A DNA stretch of 64,000 nt, taken from NCBI RefSeq assembly GCF_024436395.1, contig NZ_JAFMZO010000004.1, positions 434,001 to 498,000 on the forward strand, written 5' to 3'. Source of the DNA: Paradesertivirga mongoliensis (GTDB lineage Bacteria; Bacteroidota; Bacteroidia; Sphingobacteriales; Sphingobacteriaceae). The notes under the pieces are model-generated. The model saw only the letters and a program-made list of their open reading frames with translations, searched no databases and was not told the origin of the DNA. The first letter of the stretch is position 1. Every line of letters starts with the position of its first letter. Positions 25,644 to 33,653 of this stretch are shown piece after piece. Position numbers and translations under genes: made by a program.

Positions 25644-27074
25644 ATGGCAAAAGATATTGTTAACCCTAATCCATCAGGTTTCTTTGACGATGTTTGTTCT
25701 TATTTTGATTACGCAGCACAATTTACTAACCATTCTGCCGGCCTTCTCAACCAGATAAAGGCATGTAACAGCGTCTACCATTTCCGCTTCCCTATTAGAA
25801 AAGGCCATAATGTAGAGGTGATAGACGGATGGAGGGTTGAACATTCAAATCATATGTCGCCTACGAAAGGCGGTATTCGCTACAGCGAAATTGTAAACCA
25901 GGATGAGGTGATGGCCTTAGCGGCGCTGATGACGTATAAATGCGCCATAGTGAACGTTCCCTTTGGTGGAGCAAAGGGCGGTATAAAGATCAATACCAAA
26001 AATTACTCTCTTGCCGAACTGGAGAATATCACCCGCCGCTATACGGTTGAATTAATCAAGAAAAACTTTATTGGGCCCGCCATTGATGTTCCGGCGCCAG
26101 ACTACGGTTCGGGTGAGCGCGAGATGAGCTGGATTGCGGATACCTATCTAACCATGAATCCTGGTCAGTTAGATGCTCTGGGTTGTGTAACGGGTAAACC
26201 CATCGCCCTGCATGGAATTCACGGACGTAAAGAGGCTACAGGCAGGGGAGTGGCGATTGCTACAAAAGAATGTGTAAGTATTGCCGAAGATATGAAGCCG
26301 CTGGGACTAAGTCCGGGTTTAGAAGGTAAAAGAATAATTGTTCAGGGACTTGGTAATGTTGGATACCATTCGGCAAAATATCTGGCCGAATTCGGGGCAA
26401 TAATTGTGGGTCTGTGCGAATTTGAAGGAGCTATTTACAACGCCGCAGGCCTTGACCTGGAAGCGGTAATGACACATAGAAAAGAGACCGGCTCTATTCT
26501 TGGATTTAAGGGTTCTACCGGGTTCAATAACTCTGCCGATGGGCTTGAGCAGGACTGCGATATTCTGGTGCCGGCAGCACTAGAGAACCAGCTTACTCTT
26601 CATAATATTGCTAAAATAAGGGCGAAAATCATAGCTGAAGGCGCTAACGGGCCTACTTCTCCGCAAGCTGCCGAAATATTTATTAAAAACGGTGGAATCA
26701 TTATTCCTGATATGTATTGTAATGCCGGAGGGGTTACGGTGTCGTATTTCGAATGGCTTAAAAACCTTTCTCACGTTGCTTTTGGACGTATGGATAAACG
26801 GTATGAAGAAAATACCAGTCTCAACCTGATCAATCTTATGGAGAAAATGACCGGGGTGAATTTAAGTCCGGAACAAAAGAAATTAGTAGTGAAAGGGCCT
26901 TCAGAACTTGAACTTGTAAACTCGGGCCTCGAAGAAACCATGATCCGGGCTTATCATGAGATCAGAGAAATCAAGCAGAGCAATCCAAAAATCCATGATC
27001 TCAGAACAGCGGCTTTTGTAGGTTCGATAAATAAAATCGCCATTTCTTATATGAATCTGGGTATCTGGCCATAG
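25644..27074 (+). CDS. Glutamate dehydrogenase (Glu/Leu/Phe/Val dehydrogenase family)
   Basis: A 476-residue enzyme of the hexameric glutamate dehydrogenase family. The catalytic glycine-rich block '[12 protein letters not shown]' carries the active-site Lys, followed by '[20 protein letters not shown]', and the nucleotide-binding domain has '[15 protein letters not shown]'. The 'RGGIRYS' block reads '[15 protein letters not shown]'. It converts glutamate to 2-oxoglutarate and ammonia. The length exceeds the usual 410-450 by a C-terminal extension with '[19 protein letters not shown]'. Cofactor choice (NAD or NADP) is unclear. It sits between ccmD-like and ccmE, without an obvious functional link. 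Confidence 0.93.
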   Translation: MAKDIVNPNPSGFFDDVCSYFDYAAQFTNHSAGLLNQIKACNSVYHFRFPIRKGHNVEVIDGWRVEHSNHMSPTKGGIRYSEIVNQDEVMALAALMTYKCAIVNVPFGGAKGGIKINTKNYSLAELENITRRYTVELIKKNFIGPAIDVPAPDYGSGEREMSWIADTYLTMNPGQLDALGCVTGKPIALHGIHGRKEATGRGVAIATKECVSIAEDMKPLGLSPGLEGKRIIVQGLGNVGYHSAKYLAEFGAIIVGLCEFEGAIYNAAGLDLEAVMTHRKETGSILGFKGSTGFNNSADGLEQDCDILVPAALENQLTLHNIAKIRAKIIAEGANGPTSPQAAEIFIKNGGIIIPDMYCNAGGVTVSYFEWLKNLSHVAFGRMDKRYEENTSLNLINLMEKMTGVNLSPEQKKLVVKGPSELELVNSGLEETMIRAYHEIREIKQSNPKIHDLRTAAFVGSINKIAISYMNLGIWP

Positions 27075-27148
27075 TTAACATGCTTATTTAGATTAATTCT
27101 TAATAAACTTCCCTGTTGATATTCGTCTTAGTAATGAGTAACGTTTTG

Positions 27149-27156
27149 TAATTTTG
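27149..27156 (+). promoter_or_regulatory. TAnnTTTG promoter box (ccmE)
   Basis: TAATTTTG located 40 bases before ccmE, consistent with separate transcription of ccmE-ccmF from the dehydrogenase. Confidence 0.5.
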
Positions 27157-27196
27157 CGGAACCAATTTCGTTGGAGAAATAAGTTTTGGAAAATTC

Positions 27197-27598
27197 ATGA
27201 AAAGAAGCTCTATTATTGGGATTATTATCATTGCAATCGCTATAGGTACAATTATCAGCACTTATGCCGATTCAAGCACCTATGGCACCTTTACTGATGC
27301 TCAGGAATCATCCTCAGAATTGCATGTGGTTGGGCAATTAGATAAAAATCAGGAACTTATCTATAATCCTGAAAAAGATGCTAATTATTTTGCCTTTTAT
27401 ATGAAGGACAATAACGGTAAAGCTTGCAAAGTTGTATTTAACGGTACCAAGCCGCAGGACTTTGAACGCTCGGAGCAGATCGTATTAACAGGTAAAATGG
27501 TTGATGGCGAGTTTCACGCTTCCAAAATTCTAATGAAATGTCCTTCCAAGTACAATAAGGATCAAATTGAAGTTCAGGAAGTAAGTACTGCTTCTTAA
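27197..27598 (+). CDS. ccmE: Cytochrome c maturation protein CcmE, CxxxY type
   Basis: A 133-residue membrane-anchored periplasmic haem chaperone: one N-terminal helix (residues 5-23) and an OB-fold domain with 'AFYMKDNNGKACKVVFNGTKPQDF' and 'IVLTGKMVDGEFHASKILMKCPSKY'. In classical CcmE a His in the LAKHDEKY motif binds haem covalently. Here the equivalent is Cys115 in 'KCPSKY' (Cys115, Tyr119), the CxxxY form known from Desulfovibrio and archaea (System I*). The conserved Tyr is kept. It precedes ccmF by 14 bases in one operon. Confidence 0.93.
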   Translation: MKRSSIIGIIIIAIAIGTIISTYADSSTYGTFTDAQESSSELHVVGQLDKNQELIYNPEKDANYFAFYMKDNNGKACKVVFNGTKPQDFERSEQIVLTGKMVDGEFHASKILMKCPSKYNKDQIEVQEVSTAS

Positions 27599-27612
27599 AT
27601 TAATCGTCATAA

Positions 27613-30057
27613 ATGGATACACAGTTTGCAGGTGAGCACCTGCTTCCTGGCCAGCTAGGTCAGTTTTTTATCGTTTTATCTTTCGGTACAGCCCTTTTAG
27701 CCACACTATCATACTACTTTGCCACAGTAAAAGATACCCTTGACGATTCATGGAAACGAATTGCACGTCTGTCAAGTGGTCTGAATACCATTTCTGTGAT
27801 CGGTATAGGCTCCTGCCTTTTCTATATTATTTATAATCACTATTTCGAATACCACTACGCTTACTCGCACTCGTCGAGGTCCCTGCCGGTTTACTATATT
27901 ATTTCCAGTTTTTGGGAAGGGCAGGAGGGAAGTTTCTGGTTATGGATGTTCTGGCAGTCGGCATTAGCCAATATTTTAATGTGGAAGGCAAAAAGCTGGG
28001 AAAACTCGGTCATGACAACCGTGATGTTATCGCAAACTTTCCTTGCTTCTATGCTCCTTGGCGTCGAAATTCTTGGGACACGAATCGGTAGTTCGCCTTT
28101 TATCCTTCTTCGTGAAGCTGTAGAAGGCCCTATATTCTCAAGACCGGATTACCTGACATTGATAGGTGACGGAAATGGATTAAATCCGCTTCTGCAAAAC
28201 TACTGGATGGTTATACATCCGCCCACATTGTTCCTCGGATTTGCGTCAATGATTGTTCCATTTGCCTATGCTATTGGCGGGCTCTGGGAGAAGCGCTTTA
28301 AAGAATGGCCGACAGCCGCATTACCGTGGGCGCTTTTTGCGGTGATGATTTTAGGAGCGGGAATTATTATGGGTTCTTTCTGGGCTTACGAAGCGTTGAA
28401 CTTCGGCGGGTTCTGGGCCTGGGATCCCGTTGAAAATGCATCAATTATTCCATGGCTGATGCTGATCGCCGCTGTTCACGTAATCCTTGCGTATAAAAGC
28501 ACCGGGCATTCGTATTTTACAGCTACGTTTTTAACGCTTATAAGTTTTATACTGGTTTTATACGCATCATTTTTAACCCGAAGCGGAATTTTGGGTGAGA
28601 CCTCCGTCCATTCGTTTACCGACTTGGGGATGTTTGGACATTTGCTTCTCTATATCGCAGCATTTGCCATATTAGCCATCGCCTTAATGTGGACGCGATG
28701 GAAGCAGATGCCCATCACAGAAAAAGACGAAGAAACCTACTCGCGCGAGTTTTGGTTGTTTATAGGAGCCTTAGTTCTGGGTCTTTCATGTGTGCAGGTA
28801 TTAGCCACAACCTCCATTCCGGTATTTAACGCCGCTTTTGGTACAAAGATAGCTCCGCCAGCCGACGAGATTCAGCATTATAATAAGTGGCAGGTTCCCT
28901 TTGCTGTAGTAGTGGCCATTATTTCGGGTTTCACCCAGTTTTTAAAATATAAACATACCGACCCGGCTAAGTTCTGGAGGAAAATCAGAATTGCGTTACT
29001 GATCGCCCTTATCGCCGCTGCCGGATTTGTATATATCGCTAAAGTGTATACTAACCTGATGTATATCGTATTAACCTTTGCAGGGATCTTCTCGGTTGTC
29101 AGCAACCTCGACGTGCTGTACGATGCATTGAAAGGGAAGTGGAAACTGGCTGGCTCATCGGTCGCGCATATTGGTTTTGCATTATTGCTGATTGGTGCGT
29201 TGGTTTCTGCCGCCACCAGTGAAGTAGTTTCAGTGAATACCTCTGGTACGATCGCAGTGGAAGGCTTTGATAAAGTGGAAAAGCCAAAGGATAACCTCAT
29301 GCTTTATGAGGGAGAACCGATGGAAATGGACAATTATACGATTACTTACCTTGGCGATTCAATTGATGGTCCGAACGTATATTATCGGGTAAACTATAAA
29401 AATATCGATAAAAAAACAGGAAAGGTAGTTGAGGAATTTGATCTTTACCCGAATGCACAGCAAAACCCGAAAATGGGATTGGTGGCCTCGCCAGACACAC
29501 GCCATTATCTCACTTACGATATATACACGCACGCTACTGCTGCTCCGCAAATAAAGGAAGACAAACATGAGCCGCACGAAGGACACAGCGAAGATGAAGA
29601 ATACGATACTCCGCTAACCAAGGAGGTTTCTCCTGGCGACACCATAAATTATTCGAAAGGATTTATTGTGGTAAAATCTGTAAACAGAGATGCGAGTATT
29701 GAAAAAATTCCATTGGCTCCAAATGATATTGCGGTAGGTATGGAACTGGATGTCGTTACAGGCGGCAAAACATTTACAGTGCAACCACTGTATCTGATCA
29801 AAAACGGTAACAAATTTGATTTCGCCAAAACTATTGAAGAAGCAGGGCTCAAACTGCGTTTCTCTAATATCTATCCTGATAGAGATAAATTAGAGTTAAT
29901 GGTTTATCAAAAACCCGCAGCTCCAAAGAAATGGATTGTGTTGAAAGCTATCAAATTCCCGTATATCAACCTCTTATGGGGCGGAACCATTATTATGGTT
30001 ATAGGCTTCCTTCTTTCGATTTTCCGCAGGCAAAAAGAATCAAGACCGACCAGATAG
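27613..30057 (+). CDS. ccmF: Cytochrome c biogenesis protein CcmF/CcsA
   Basis: An 814-residue haem lyase component with about 14 hydrophobic segments. The WWD motif region is 'ALNFGGFWAWDPVENASIIPWL', with a conserved 'SFWEGQEGSFWLW' upstream and 'MVIHPPTLFLGFASM' (His ligand) between. The C-terminal 250 residues include a large soluble periplasmic part ('KVEKPKDNLMLYEGEPMEMDNYTITYLGD') and a last helix before the basic tail. CcmF joins haem from CcmE to apocytochrome c. The CcmF family of System I* organisms works without CcmH, and no ccmH or ccmI is in the window. The gene ends exactly at the start of the next gene. Confidence 0.94.
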   Translation: MDTQFAGEHLLPGQLGQFFIVLSFGTALLATLSYYFATVKDTLDDSWKRIARLSSGLNTISVIGIGSCLFYIIYNHYFEYHYAYSHSSRSLPVYYIISSFWEGQEGSFWLWMFWQSALANILMWKAKSWENSVMTTVMLSQTFLASMLLGVEILGTRIGSSPFILLREAVEGPIFSRPDYLTLIGDGNGLNPLLQNYWMVIHPPTLFLGFASMIVPFAYAIGGLWEKRFKEWPTAALPWALFAVMILGAGIIMGSFWAYEALNFGGFWAWDPVENASIIPWLMLIAAVHVILAYKSTGHSYFTATFLTLISFILVLYASFLTRSGILGETSVHSFTDLGMFGHLLLYIAAFAILAIALMWTRWKQMPITEKDEETYSREFWLFIGALVLGLSCVQVLATTSIPVFNAAFGTKIAPPADEIQHYNKWQVPFAVVVAIISGFTQFLKYKHTDPAKFWRKIRIALLIALIAAAGFVYIAKVYTNLMYIVLTFAGIFSVVSNLDVLYDALKGKWKLAGSSVAHIGFALLLIGALVSAATSEVVSVNTSGTIAVEGFDKVEKPKDNLMLYEGEPMEMDNYTITYLGDSIDGPNVYYRVNYKNIDKKTGKVVEEFDLYPNAQQNPKMGLVASPDTRHYLTYDIYTHATAAPQIKEDKHEPHEGHSEDEEYDTPLTKEVSPGDTINYSKGFIVVKSVNRDASIEKIPLAPNDIAVGMELDVVTGGKTFTVQPLYLIKNGNKFDFAKTIEEAGLKLRFSNIYPDRDKLELMVYQKPAAPKKWIVLKAIKFPYINLLWGGTIIMVIGFLLSIFRRQKESRPTR

Positions 30058-30807
30058 ATGAGGATAACCTTGCTTGGAAGCGGTAATGTGGCAACACATC
30101 TAGGCAAAGCTTTTAAACAGGCAGGGCACGAAATTGTGGAGATTTGGAGCAGAACTCCCGCAAATGCAAAGACACTAGCAATTGAGCTTTCAACACGGTA
30201 TTGCGGAGAGATGTCCCTTTTATCGCCCAACGCCGAGATTTATATTATCTCGGTAAGCGACGATAGTATCAGGGAGGTGTCAGCTAAATTTCCTTTTCGG
30301 GATAAAATTCTGATCCATACTGCAGGAACATCAGAATTAAATATCCCCGGCTTATCAGGTGTTTTTTATCCTGTACAAACATTCTCAAAGCAAAGTCCTG
30401 TTGATTTTTCAAATATTCCAATTGCTGTAGAAGGCATTAATCCCGAGGTTAGCGGGAAATTGTTGGAACTTGCTGGAACTATTTCTACAAAAGTAAGCGA
30501 AATAAGTAGTCAACAGCGGAAGACCTTACACCTTGCAGCTGTATTTGCCTGTAATTTCAGCAATCATTTATATGCCATCGCCGATAAGATATTACAGAGC
30601 GATGGTCTGGAGTTCGAAATGATACGACCGTTAATTATGGAAACGGCAAAGAAAATTCAGACACACTCAGCTCGTTCGGTTCAGACGGGCCCTGCTATAA
30701 GAAATGACCAGATCACGCTTAGAAAACATCTTGAATTCCTGGAAAACAATCCAGCCTTACGGGATTTATATGAGAGGTTAAGTCAAAGCATTATCAATTT
30801 CGATTAA
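30058..30807 (+). CDS. Rossmann-like and DUF2520 domain-containing protein
   Basis: A 249-residue protein with an N-terminal Rossmann-like domain ('MRITLLGSGNVATHLGKAFKQAGHEI', glycine motif GSGNVATHL) and a C-terminal helical DUF2520 domain ('KTLHLAAVFACNFSNHLYAIADKIL'). The fold is that of 3-hydroxyisobutyrate or F420-dependent NADP reductases but no substrate is known. Its start follows the ccmF stop codon directly. In Bacteroidota this gene is often found near kdsC-like and maf genes, as it is here with two Fe-S genes between them. Confidence 0.88.
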   Translation: MRITLLGSGNVATHLGKAFKQAGHEIVEIWSRTPANAKTLAIELSTRYCGEMSLLSPNAEIYIISVSDDSIREVSAKFPFRDKILIHTAGTSELNIPGLSGVFYPVQTFSKQSPVDFSNIPIAVEGINPEVSGKLLELAGTISTKVSEISSQQRKTLHLAAVFACNFSNHLYAIADKILQSDGLEFEMIRPLIMETAKKIQTHSARSVQTGPAIRNDQITLRKHLEFLENNPALRDLYERLSQSIINFD

Positions 30808-30833
30808 AACACACTGGGCCTGCTCATTTTTAT

Positions 30834-30841
30834 TAATTTTG
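30834..30841 (+). promoter_or_regulatory. TAnnTTTG promoter box at the ferredoxin gene
   Basis: TAATTTTG ends 5 bases before the ATG at 30847, predicting a leaderless message for the ferredoxin-iscX pair. Confidence 0.55.
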
Positions 30842-30846
30842 CCGCA

Positions 30847-31179
30847 ATGAATCTGTATAAATTAAAAATAAATTTCGAAGAGCAGGGATTAGAGTCTGTC
30901 GAACTTCCTATAGCAGAGGGCGAGTCGGTACTTGACGTATGCCTTGACAACGGAATTGAACTTCAGCATAATTGTGGTGGTGTTTGCGGTTGCAGTACCT
31001 GCCAGGTGTACGTAAACAAAGGAATGGACAATCTTCAGGAAATATCAGATAAGGAAGAAGATTTCATCGACCGCGCTGTCAACCCTCGTATTAATTCCCG
31101 CCTCGGTTGTCAATGTGTGGTAATTGATGGCGATATAGAAGTTACTTTACCAGACCAAAACCAGTTCTTAGGACACTAA
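30847..31179 (+). CDS. 2Fe-2S ferredoxin (adrenodoxin type)
   Basis: A 110-residue plant/adrenodoxin-type ferredoxin. The cluster ligands are visible as Cys43, Cys49, Cys52 and Cys88 (pattern Cx5Cx2C then a distal Cys), in 'QHNCGGVCGCSTCQVYV' and 'RLGCQCVV'; Cys47 and Cys90 are extra. The E(D) rich loop 'ISDKEEDFIDRAV' before the last ligand fits the ISC-type subgroup. The likely partner is the IscX gene that follows 9 bases later. This pair is the end of the isc operon in Escherichia coli, but iscS, iscU, hscA and hscB are absent here. Confidence 0.93.
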   Translation: MNLYKLKINFEEQGLESVELPIAEGESVLDVCLDNGIELQHNCGGVCGCSTCQVYVNKGMDNLQEISDKEEDFIDRAVNPRINSRLGCQCVVIDGDIEVTLPDQNQFLGH

Positions 31180-31188
31180 TATTCTCAC

Positions 31189-31431
31189 ATGAATCAGCAT
31201 AAGTTTGCCTTACCCGTTTATTGGAAGGATCATGAAGATATCGCTATGGGGCTTTACGAAAAGTTCGGCGATGATTTTAACGAATCGAAGATCTATCGCA
31301 TCCGGTTTACAGATTTGATGGAATGGGTGTTATCGCTTCCAAATTTTGCAGGCACCCGCGAAGAATGTAACGAAGGACATTTGGAGCAAATTCAATCTGC
31401 CTGGGTTTACGAATGGCGGGATAATCAATAA
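31189..31431 (+). CDS. iscX: Fe-S cluster assembly protein IscX
   Basis: An 80-residue acidic protein matching IscX/YfhJ: 'YWKDHEDIAMGLYEKFGDDFNESKIYRIRFTDLMEWVLSLPNFAGTREECNEGHLEQIQSAWVYEW'. The conserved parts are the 'RFTDLxxWV' core and the 'NEGxLExIQxAWxxEW' end. IscX is a small helical protein that binds IscS and iron and tunes cluster assembly. It lies 9 bases after the ferredoxin gene, as in enterobacteria, but the rest of the isc operon is not here. Confidence 0.93.
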   Translation: MNQHKFALPVYWKDHEDIAMGLYEKFGDDFNESKIYRIRFTDLMEWVLSLPNFAGTREECNEGHLEQIQSAWVYEWRDNQ

Positions 31432-31433
31432 TA

Positions 31434-31583
31434 GATGTGTAGATATGCAATGGGTAGATATCGCAAAACCGTTATATCTATGTTCAGGTATGAAATGGGT
31501 AAGTGCGAAAATCCATCTGCACTTTTTAACGCGCTTTACATGAATCTGCGTATCCGTACATCAATCCATCTGCACATCTAATC
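31434..31583. repeat. Degenerate repeat-bearing intergenic region
   Basis: About 150 bases between iscX and the KdsC-like gene. ATCCATCTGCAC occurs twice (31511-31522 and 31564-31575, 53 bases apart). Related words such as TAGATGTGTAGAT and ATGAATCTGCGTATCC also appear, as do the similar blocks ATGCAATGGGTAGA and ATGAAATGGGTAAG. It looks like a decayed tandem or dispersed repeat. Confidence 0.5.
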
Positions 31584-32120
31584 ATGTTTCTTAATAAGTT
31601 AAAACAGATAAAGGCCTTTGTTCTGGATATTGACGGCGTTCTAACCGATGCCACCATTCACGTCACAGAATCTGGCGAGCAATTACGCCGTTTCAATGTG
31701 CGCGATGGTTACGCTATGCAGTTAGCGGTAAAGAAAGGATACTTTATTTGTGTGATCTCGGGAGGGAAATCTGAGAGCGTTATTTTACGGCTGAAAGGCC
31801 TGGGAATTACGGATGTGCATCTCGGAATTACCCAAAAGCTGGCGGTGTATCACAAATTTCTTGCCGAGCATAAATTGAGTGATGAACAGGTGATTTATAT
31901 GGGAGATGATATTCCCGATCTGCCGGTGATGAAAGTTGCAGGGGCGAGTACCTGTCCGGCTGACGCAGTAGAAGAGGTAAAAGAAATAAGCGACTACATT
32001 TCTGCGAAAAACGGTGGCGAAGGCTGCGTGAGGGATATCATCGAAAAAGTATTAAAGGTTCAGGATAACTGGTACGACAATAATCCGACTGCTCAAGAAG
32101 ACAGTATCCCATCTGCTTAA
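31584..32120 (+). CDS. KdsC-type HAD phosphatase
   Basis: A 178-residue HAD-superfamily phosphatase (class C0, without cap). The catalytic motif is 'AFVLDIDGVLTDATI' with the nucleophile and acid Asp pair, motif II Ser in 'ICVISGGKS', Lys in 'GITQKLAVYHKF' and the acidic motif 'VIYMGDDIPDLPVMK'. The best match is KDO-8-phosphate phosphatase, which makes KDO for lipopolysaccharide, or the related acylneuraminate cytidylyltransferase tail domain. As it is a single-domain protein, KDO8P phosphatase is the likely role. Four bases after its stop codon, maf begins. Confidence 0.9.
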   Translation: MFLNKLKQIKAFVLDIDGVLTDATIHVTESGEQLRRFNVRDGYAMQLAVKKGYFICVISGGKSESVILRLKGLGITDVHLGITQKLAVYHKFLAEHKLSDEQVIYMGDDIPDLPVMKVAGASTCPADAVEEVKEISDYISAKNGGEGCVRDIIEKVLKVQDNWYDNNPTAQEDSIPSA

Positions 32121-32123
32121 CTC

Positions 32124-32702
32124 ATGGATAAGTTTCCAAAGATTATATTAGCCTCAAAATCGCCTCGCCGTCAGGAACTTCTCCGGTTGATGAACCTCGA
32201 TTTCCGCATCGTGTTGAAGGATGTGGATGAAAGCTATCCTGAAGGGTTAAAGCCGTCAGAAATCGCCGTTCACATTGCAGAAAAGAAAGCTCTTGCATTC
32301 GACGAAACTTTAGCCGAAGATGAACTGGTACTTACTGCAGATACTATAGTTTGTGTTAATAACCTGATTCTTGGAAAGCCTGAAGACGAAGAGCATGCTT
32401 TTGAAATGCTTAGCTTACTCTCAGGCAAACGGCACGAGGTAATTACAGGTGTTGCATTTCTTCAGAATCATCAATTACATTCTTTTTATGAAGTTTCGGA
32501 AGTTCACTTTAAAGTGCTTTTACCAGAACAAATAAGACACTATATAAAAACCTGCAAACCTTTCGACAAAGCCGGTTCGTATGGTATTCAGGAATGGCCA
32601 GGGCTGGTGGGTATCGAAAAAATAGTAGGTTCATACACCAATGTGGTTGGCCTGCCTACTCACCGAGTGTATGAAGAACTGCAAAAGTTCAGCAAGAAGT
32701 AA
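32124..32702 (+). CDS. maf: Maf-like nucleoside triphosphate pyrophosphatase
   Basis: A 192-residue Maf protein. It begins with the substrate-binding 'ILASKSPRRQELLRLM' motif, followed by 'DESYPEGLKPSEIAVHIAEKKA', the catalytic 'VLTADTIVCVNNLILGKP' and the C-terminal 'AGSYGIQEWPGLVGIEKIVGSYTNVVGLP'. Maf proteins hydrolyse non-canonical or canonical NTPs such as dTTP, UTP or m7GTP to monophosphate and pyrophosphate. The Q in 'YGIQEWPGL' would suit the YhdE (dTTP/UTP) type. It forms a two-gene unit with the KdsC-like gene. Confidence 0.93.
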   Translation: MDKFPKIILASKSPRRQELLRLMNLDFRIVLKDVDESYPEGLKPSEIAVHIAEKKALAFDETLAEDELVLTADTIVCVNNLILGKPEDEEHAFEMLSLLSGKRHEVITGVAFLQNHQLHSFYEVSEVHFKVLLPEQIRHYIKTCKPFDKAGSYGIQEWPGLVGIEKIVGSYTNVVGLPTHRVYEELQKFSKK

Positions 32703-32715
32703 AGTATTTAATCGC

Positions 32716-33648
32716 TTAATATCGAGGCTGCAATTGCTCCGCCAAAAGTCCTTCTTTCAGAGAAAAACTACTTAACTCTACCGACCTAAATTTCAACTCG
32801 TTTATAACACATTGAGTAAGAATAGACGCCACCACGATCATATCGGTTCTTACCGATAGAATTGCAGGATTTGCCGCACGTTGATGGTGGGTAGATTTTA
32901 AGATATCTTCCAATACCTCGTTTAGCACCCCTAAATCGAAACAAAAATGTTTACCGACAGGCAACGACGCTCCCAGCGTTTTAATTTGGCAAAGTGCAGC
33001 GAAGGTTTCAAACGCTCCGGCCGAACCGATAAGTCTTTGGAGCTTAAGATCACGCGATGTTGCTTTCAAGTCAGTCAAGACGTCTTGAAGATGATTTTTT
33101 ATATTTTTTATCTCTGCATCAGGTATTGGATCGATATGATGAAACAGCGCCATTAATTTTGCCGCACCAATGGGATAGCTCTTTTTCCAAAGGATTCCAT
33201 TTGCATTCGCGAAGATAAACTCCACACTTCCGCCGCCAATATCCATTATAAGAGAATTCTCCTGCAATCTAATGGCCTGCTTAACGCCTAAATAGATTAA
33301 GCTGGCTTCGCGATCACCATCTATTATCTCAACTGCAATTCCCGTATTTGCCTTTACCTGATCAATAAACATCTGGCCGTTGGCGGCGCTTCGCAATGCC
33401 GCTGTTCCTACCGCCCTAATGAATTCTACTTTATGTTCGATAATTGCCTGATGGAAATCAGATAAAGCCTCGATACCTCTGCTGAAACTCGCTTCGGTGA
33501 TGGTTCCCGTACTTATACCTCCCTCACCCAGCTTCACATGTTTTTGGTCTGAATAAATAATTCGCGTGATTACACCCTCGAAAATATCCGCTATCAATAA
33601 GTGAAAAGTATTTGTTCCAAGGTCGAGCGCCGCGATACGTTTGGACAT
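32716..33648 (-). CDS. Ppx/GppA family phosphatase
   Basis: A 310-residue member of the exopolyphosphatase/guanosine pentaphosphatase family. The actin-like ATPase motifs are 'AALDLGTNTFHLLIADI' and 'LIMDIGGGSVEFIFAN', and 'RAVGTAALRSAANG' holds the conserved Arg. It lacks the C-terminal HD-type domain of full-length Ppx, as do many short members. Its role would be hydrolysis of polyphosphate or of pppGpp, both linked to stress responses. Six bases separate it from the upstream ABC permease gene, so the three minus-strand genes may be an operon. Confidence 0.92.
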   Translation of the reverse strand: MSKRIAALDLGTNTFHLLIADIFEGVITRIIYSDQKHVKLGEGGISTGTITEASFSRGIEALSDFHQAIIEHKVEFIRAVGTAALRSAANGQMFIDQVKANTGIAVEIIDGDREASLIYLGVKQAIRLQENSLIMDIGGGSVEFIFANANGILWKKSYPIGAAKLMALFHHIDPIPDAEIKNIKNHLQDVLTDLKATSRDLKLQRLIGSAGAFETFAALCQIKTLGASLPVGKHFCFDLGVLNEVLEDILKSTHHQRAANPAILSVRTDMIVVASILTQCVINELKFRSVELSSFSLKEGLLAEQLQPRY

Positions 33649-33653
33649 GGTTA

